A DNA stretch of 64,000 bases, taken from the NCBI GenBank assembly GCA_964059195.1, contig CAXKWD010000009.1, positions 84,355,432 to 84,419,431 on the forward strand. Direction: 5' to 3'. Origin of the DNA: Ectobius pallidus (Eukaryota > Arthropoda > Insecta > Blattodea > Ectobiidae). Position 1 is the stretch's first letter, and each line of letters starts with the position of its first letter. Shown here piece after piece: positions 57,736 to 64,000 of this stretch. Below the pieces are notes generated by a model. The model was given only the letters and a program-made list of their open reading frames with translations. It was not told the DNA's origin and made no database searches. Position numbers and translations under genes: made by a program.

Positions 57736-59826
57736 GTATGATAATTACATACTTCATTTTGATTTGAGAAAATACACTTGGTTATTCTGATATTTATTTA
57801 ATTTGTTCTAGCAAGTTAACGATAATCGCAGTAAAGTACAAAGTTCACAGCTTTCTTGAAACACTTTCAGTTTATATCTACATAACTATTCGTACTCTAC
57901 AAAACATCTTACTTCCGTGTTCAAACAGGAAGCAATGATTCTTCAAACATAATTTAAAAAATAATAATGAATGCATAGTGAAGTAGAAGTACTGGCTTAT
58001 TAATTCACATACAGAGGACTTAAAGCACTTTAATAGTCTTAAAAAATGAAAAAAAAAATGGCAGAACATAATTTTTACAAATAAATACTGTACTTACTAA
58101 AAGCTGCTAGTCTCGTTGACATAGTAGGCCTACTTCGAAAGCAAGATTATCTTTCAAACTAACTTACAGTTAGTTCAGTAGGTCTATAGGTTTTGTTACA
58201 AAATAAAAGTCAGTCGAAAGTGCGTTATTTTCACTTAAACATTATGGAAGAAAGCTTCTGAAGTATTACTTACCATAAGGTCTAATAATAAAAGCCATCA
58301 GCTATCGTAAAATAATCAATATGTTGGTAAGAATGGATATCAGTATTATGAGAAAAGTCGGGTGAAAATGGTAAACTATACATTTTTCTGCCAACATAGA
58401 ACCATTGCACACTATTTGCACTGTGTTATACCACATTCCACGTAAGAGTAGGAAGATATAATTATGTTGAATAGTTTCTGAAATATTTGATATTTTCTAT
58501 TTTTAATAACTAGTGTTTTATAAAAAGAAAAGTGCATTGAACAATAAATTCCAGAATAGGCAAATTAAAAAAGAAAAAGAAACTAAGTTCGTTATAATAT
58601 TTCCAATGATTCCAAAAAAATTCAGAGACTAATATTATTCTTAATATTTCGTTTAGTTAATTAAACGAATTAATCAAGCAAAAATTTACATCTGAGTTAC
58701 ATAATTTTTAATCCAGATATAAAATATCGTTAAGCAAGTTTTCAGCAAGCACTTCACAGGTAGATAGATACACATTTTTCAGAAAAATAGGACAAGCACC
58801 TCAAAATAGTGATCGTTCGTCCCGTGGTAGGAAGTGCGTATTCCTCCAGCGATAAGTGAAAATGGAACGTAAAGGGTAAGTTACCGTATGCATGGTGTAA
58901 TTGGAATCCAGTACAAGTAGCCTTGAGAGAGGACTTAAAAGTTATGCTTGCACTCAACATGTTCACTTCCGTAATAAATTATTCAAGGACGGAACTACTG
59001 TAAAACAGCACAACAAATAACTCTTACATAGGTCTGTCACTGACATACCTGCAAAACAGAATGGAGGTGAAGTACTTTAGTGGTTTGGTTAGCAGGAAAA
59101 TTCATCTGAAAGTGGGACTGAAACGGTGTTACAAAATGTTTAGTTTTTTCTCTGAGTCTAGGTGATGATACCAAAACTATGAAATCCAAACGATAGATAT
59201 CGATTGATATTTTATAGGATACCTATGAACGAGTTCTTAAGCCTAATTGCTCATTGATGAATGAGTGAAACAGGCATGAACAGAACCAGCTGTACCTAGA
59301 TTTCAGATTTCAATACTGGTATTAGGTAAAAGTAATATCAGCCTGAAAATTTCGAAAGAAAAATTATATAAATCCAGATTTTTTTTAAATAAACACATAT
59401 TCTCGTTTAAATTAAAGATTCGGACCTGTCATTTTATAATTCTTGAAACATGACTAAGGAATTTAAAATGTAAAATTATATTGTCATGTTAATCTACATC
59501 TATTTTAAGAACTTGGTTGTTTTCCAGATTGTACAGCTTCATTTGGAGTATATTTCCTTTTATTTACTCTCACTGGCTTTCCTGTTGTTTTCATTAAAGA
59601 AAACTTCATTCTTAACTCCTCGTTTACTGTTCACTGGGAAGTGGAAACACTGTAGTTGTTGCTTTTATCAAATACTCTCAATAAGTAATACCGTCCACTC
59701 CCTGTCTTTTTCCGGGACACGCTACTACTAGCGCCGCCAGTGAGCAGGAATGGGCAGTTACTCGTCAGCTGATATAGTTAACGTTTATCTGTTGTGTTTT
59801 GTTTACGAAAATATAATATAAATTCT
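57736..59826. other. No gene recognised
   Basis: About 2 kb of AT-rich DNA with short frames and no repeat ends I could pair. Confidence 0.4.
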
Positions 59827-60056
59827 AGTAAAACAGGGTGCCCACGGGGGGGGGGGGGGTTAAGACGCAGACTGCGTCATTGAAATTTCTGGGGGGGGGG
59901 GGGAAATATTATCGTGTTATGAATTTTCTGGCCGTGGGTTGAAAATTGTTGCAAAATTAGAGTTTTATATGTTAAAAATAAAAACGGCCAAGTTCTATAA
60001 CTTCAAAAGGTCTCTTTTAATTCTTTATAAAGATAAAGATTAAGAATTTCGACAGC

Positions 60057-61171
60057 CATGGACGTACCCGGGGGGGGGGGGCGCAAGGCAAAAAATGTAT
60101 ATTATTAATTATTATCGTCAGGTGTTTTTCTTTTAAGACAATTATTTTGATTGCAGAAGTTTTACCAAATCGACAACATGGAAGCAGAATCCACAGTGGA
60201 TTAGGAAAGGGGGGTTCAGACCCCAAGAGTCAAAACCTAAAATTCTATATTTGTATTCAAAAATATATTTATTTAATTAAACAAGATTTGTTGGTGTGGC
60301 AAATATGATATAGCAGTTATTTTCTTTTCATAACATAATGAGTAGGCCTATTATGTCCACTGTTCCATGTGCTATTTAACTTTTCTTATAAATAGTAATA
60401 AGTATTATAATTTAGGTAACAATTTCATGTTTAAGTTGCCATGTCTTAGAGTATAGTAAACAAATTTGCTAACTAGTTTTTCAGTGCTAAAATAGCGTAA
60501 AATATGATTTTCATTAGTTCAACATTTAAAAATTTCCCGGGGGTGCACACCCGACTTAGGTAACATTTTCTTGTTGACATTGGCATGTCTTAGAGTATGG
60601 TAAACAAATTTCCTAACTAGTTTTTTGGTGCTAAAATAGCGTAAAATGTGATTTTCATTAATTCAATATTTTAAAAATTTCCGGGGCTGGACCCCCACCT
60701 AGGTAATGATTTCTTATGTAGATTGAAATATCTTAGAGTATGGTAAACAAATTTCATAACTAGTTTTCAGTGCTAAAATAGCGTAAAATGTGATTTTCAT
60801 TAGTTCAATATTTAAACATTTCCCGGGGTGGACATCCGACTTGGGTAACATTTTCTTGTTTACATTGGCATGTCTTAGAGTATGGTAAACAAATTTCTTA
60901 ACTAGTTTTTGAGTGCTAAAATAGCGTAAAATGTGATTTTCATTAATTCAACATTTAAAATTTTTCTGGGATGGACCCCCGACCCCTTTTTTGGGGGGTA
61001 TTCCAAACCCCCCCCCCCCCGGCACTTCCGACCCTCCCCGCAATTATTTTCTGGCTACTTATTATATTATTAATATAAAATACAATGTGGCCCAAGAAGT
61101 TAAAGCGACAAAAAATAAATTAATTAAAAAAATTGCCCCCCCCCCTAGAAATTATCATATGGGCGCCCTTG
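60057..61171. mobile_element. Nested hAT-type MITE with 143-bp tandem repeats
   Basis: The left end CATGGACGTACCCGGG and right end GGGCGCCCTTG are loosely inverse. The flanking octamers TCGACAGC (60049-60056) and TCGACAGG (61172-61179) match at 7 of 8. Long G/C runs sit inside both ends. No coding capacity. Confidence 0.7.
60410..60990 (+). repeat. Tandem repeat, about 4 x 143 bp
   Basis: GTGCTAAAATAGCGTAAAAT recurs at 60484, 60628, 60770 and 60913, giving periods of 144, 142 and 143 bp. Each unit also has CTTAGAGTATGGTAAACAAA (first copy slightly changed) and a GC-rich spot (CCCGGGG...CCCGAC). Confidence 0.92.
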
Positions 61172-61599
61172 TCGACAGGCAATTGGGTTGGGGGTGAGCA
61201 ATGAAGTTTGTGGGGTGAGCAATGAAGTTTTGGGGTTTGGGCACCTCTGAGTAAAATAATAAATACAACATAGGCCTAAAGAAAATGCCCGGTTATGTAG
61301 GTGGCATGATATGTGCCGTCTATGGTTGTAATAATTATTTTGAGAGTGAAATAAGTAAAATCGTTAATTAGAGTGTGTACAAGACTGATTCATTCAGATG
61401 TTCATTGGCTTACCATCCGAATTGTTTTACATGTAAAAATTTCAAATTAAATAAAAAGTATATATTGTAGAAAGTATCTTGCAAATCGTATGAATTAAAA
61501 TTTAAAGCTGATTTTCACGAAAATGTATTAAAGTGAAACAATTAGTTTTAATACTTATTAAAACAAAGTGTACGTGGAACGCCATGCGGCAGAAGTGAA

Positions 61600-62085
61600 A
61601 CTTTTATTTTTATTTTTTCAATTTTGGATTATTGGATTTTTCAAATTTTGGATTGTTGGACTTTTTAATATTGGGTTTTTGGACTTTTTAGATCTTGGAT
61701 TTTTTAAATTTCTGACCTTTTTATTCTTTAATTTCGGATTTTTACATTTTTTTACATTTTTTACATTTTAGATCATTGAATTTTTTTAGTTTTGTATTTT
61801 TTAATTTTTTATTTTGGAATTTTTTATTTTTATATTTTAGAATTTTATAATTTTGGATATTTATGTTTTAAATTTTGGATATTAAGATTTTTTTATTTTT
61901 TATTTTTTAAATTTTGGACTTATTAATTTTGGTTTTTTGAATTTTCTGATTTTGAAATTTTAGATTATTTAAATGTTGGATCTTTGATTTTTTTTATTTT
62001 TTGTATATTTTAATTTTGGATTTTTTAACTTTTTAAATTTTGGATTTTTTAATTTTTAATTTTTGGACTTTTTCAGTTTTGGATA
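61600..62085 (+). repeat. T-rich degenerate array with TTTTGGATTTTT units
   Basis: Nearly 500 bp in which TTTTGGA(T/C)TTTTTAA-type units recur every 12-20 bases, almost without C. An F-rich frame at 61568-61771 is a by-product of composition. Confidence 0.85.
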
Positions 62086-62798
62086 AGCCTAATCATTGAG
62101 TTGATTGTTTTTTGTGCAGTCCGTTCCGTCACACCTCACTAATTTCGTGACGATTTTGAGCGTTACACAAGCTCTCGATTTACCCCTACCGCGGCTAAAG
62201 AAGTTTTACTTAAAAAAATTAGCGTTATCGTCACTTAATTAAGTTAGTTTAGCGGTAGTGTAAATTGTGTTATTTCCCGACCTAATTCCTGCATTATCAA
62301 GCACAAAAATAAGTTACTGTGTCATCAGGACTTTGAAAAACAAATTTATTTCTGCAGCTATATAGGTTCATTAAGTAGCTTCTGAGACTGCTGCCCATTC
62401 CCACTCAACAGATGGCACCTCTGTGCTAGTGGACAGTTTGAACAAAGGGAATAGAGTAGAGTGGGCGGTATTCTTATTGAGAGTATTTGCTTTTATTTCT
62501 GCATGTAGTGTTTTCCCAATACAGTATGTAAAATAGGTTCCGTATTATCTTTAGCAGCAACACCATTGCTTTTGCAAGTCTTCTCATGTGAAATACATTA
62601 ACTATCTTCAAGTAGACTACAAAATAACTTGAACACAAGTATTCAGTTAACTTCCACTAATGCAGTTACTGAACTATTAAGTTCAAGTTTGGGGCGGTTG
62701 TTGCAGTATACAGGATATTTGGGCGAACTGTATGCCGAAAAAAATTGTACTTTCACCATTTCCGCAAACAGAGTAGCACCTTAAAATTATAGAAGTTA
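62086..62798. other. No gene recognised
   Basis: Unassigned AT-rich sequence. Confidence 0.4.
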
Positions 62799-63764
62799 CT
62801 AGCTGAAAAGGCCCGGCGTCGCCCGGGCTTTGTATTTTTTAATTTAAAATTAACTTATGGAGGACTTTCGATTTTGAAACTCTAGGTCCTTATAATATAT
62901 ATGTAACTTAGAACTTGAAATGAAGAAAAAGATTTATCACACTCAAACTATTCCATCAGAAAACGCTAGATATAGCTTTTTATGGCTCATAGAGGATGTC
63001 GAATGCTGCATTCCGTTGCTTCTACACATCATGCCCGGGAGGGGTTGAAATAAGCAGAAACATAAATTACATAAGATTGCATTGACTTGACGGAAAATTT
63101 TATTTCTCATTCTCATGTTACCATACAACCGTTTCGGGGCTGAAATAAAAGAAAAATGCAACATCACTTTCATACTTTCCTCCCCTAAAACCCGGAACAT
63201 AATATACTGCGAGCATAGGACTCAAAATGTTCCATCCCATGCTAAGGGCCTATGATAAACATCCCTATTTCTGAACAAAGCCTACAGCTATGGATAACGT
63301 ATCAGCGGAAAGGATTATTTACAGACTTCTGATATAGCATACTCACACACTTAAGTGTTTCCTGCAATACGACCTCTTATTCTACATCAAAATGTGAAGT
63401 GAGAAAATATTTATGTCGCTGTGCTTTATTTCCGTGGATTTCATTTTTCAGTAATTATTTTCGCCAATATATTACATCGATGGAATCATAATTCGTTAAA
63501 GTCCAGTATTATATAGTTGCCAAAGCCCTATGTGATCACAGTAAACAATACACTGTTGTCATGTGAACTGAACAGCATATAATTTTTTTCAGTATAATAT
63601 TCTCAGAAATTATATAATTTTGAAAGGAAGGACTGATTTGTTTTAATTTTAATGTTGACCGCGTTACTTCCCGGGTTTAACTGGGTATGTGTGCCAAATT
63701 TCGTACAAATTGATCAAGAAATCCACATACCCACACACATTCGATTTTATATATTAGAAGAAGA
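62799..63764 (-). mobile_element. Non-autonomous Helitron, 966 bp
   Basis: On the minus strand it starts A/TCTTCTTCTAATATATAAAA (63764 downward), followed by a GTGTGTGGG-type run. It ends with a hairpin (GCCCGGGCGACGCCGGGC) and CTAG next to a host T at 62799. Start TC, end CTRR, a 3' hairpin and an A/T target are the Helitron signature. There is no TSD, as expected, and no Rep/helicase. Confidence 0.8.
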
Positions 63765-64000
63765 TATGAAGTATTTCCACATGTTGACTCATTGCTCTCG
63801 CTTTTCGGACTTTCGATGAGAATGTTGTCTCACGATTATTCGGTCTCAGAAACCTAAAAATAGCAAATGGTGAATTTTCATTTCCCTTTTCGTGACATTC
63901 AGTTTAAAAAGTAAATTACCGTATGCTGATTGTTATATTCTACGAAATAAAAGAGAGCATATATTTTACCATCGATCTTTTTAACGATTTTTTTTAAAAT
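63765..64000. other. No gene recognised
   Basis: AT-rich end of the window. Confidence 0.4.

Larger units (their letters stand above)
59834..61249. mobile_element. Outer hAT-like element hosting a nested one
   Basis: The left end CAGGGTGCCCACGGGG and right end TTTGGGCACCTCTG are inverse with one gap. A 7-bp repeat AGTAAAA lies on both sides (59827-59833 and 61250-61256). Most of its length is the nested element at 60057. A 21-bp period duplication (GGGGTGAGCAATGAAGTTT) lies at 61191-61231. Confidence 0.65.

Noticed and set aside
60991..61197. Pro-rich small protein
   Set aside because: It is made of poly-C runs at the end of a MITE.
61568..61771. Phe-rich protein resembling a membrane protein
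   Set aside because: It is a product of the T-rich low-complexity array.

Overview
This is a stretch of AT-rich, repeat-saturated animal nuclear DNA, almost certainly from an insect. I found no confident exon of a conserved host gene, no rRNA and no canonical tRNA. The remains of RTE-like and other non-LTR retrotransposons, the tRNA-derived SINEs and the mix of hAT, mariner and Helitron elements suit a large insect genome, perhaps a cockroach or another polyneopteran. That last step is inference.

The one intact protein-coding gene is a DDE/D-type transposase at 43708-46071. It lies in a 3.77-kb DNA transposon (42917-46684) with near-identical terminal inverted repeats of about 535 bp and a perfect 4-bp target-site duplication (TSD), so it looks young. 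A second, weak gene candidate is a short MADF-like reading frame at 57218-57496, with an NRF1/Ewg-type palindrome just upstream.

The rest is mobile-element sediment. hAT elements dominate: copies with clear inverted ends and 8-bp TSDs lie at 304-2002, 3667-4042, 16717-17319, 20784-21131, 29125-29912, 30132-31262, 33377-33944, 53787-54175 and 60057-61171 (nested inside 59834-61249). Several still encode the C-terminal hAT dimerisation region. mariner-type pieces include a 712-bp fold-back (18819-19530), a 77-bp perfect mini-hairpin (23932-24008), a 117-bp hairpin element (48265-48379) and an 888-bp element (14991-15878). Helitrons cluster at 53.4-56.3 kb and 62.8-63.8 kb. LINE 3' ends lie near 5.5, 10.2, 11.2, 26.0 and 49.4 kb, and tRNA-derived SINEs at 6.5, 16.3, 28.6, 49.8 and 55.1 kb.

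The least familiar structures are two palindromic elements of about 0.8 kb (35033-35832 and 40582-41366). Each carries three tRNA-Phe-like modules, and the central module lies in opposite orientation in the two copies. Across the whole window the palindromic octamer TAGGCCTA occurs at least 29 times, against less than one expected.
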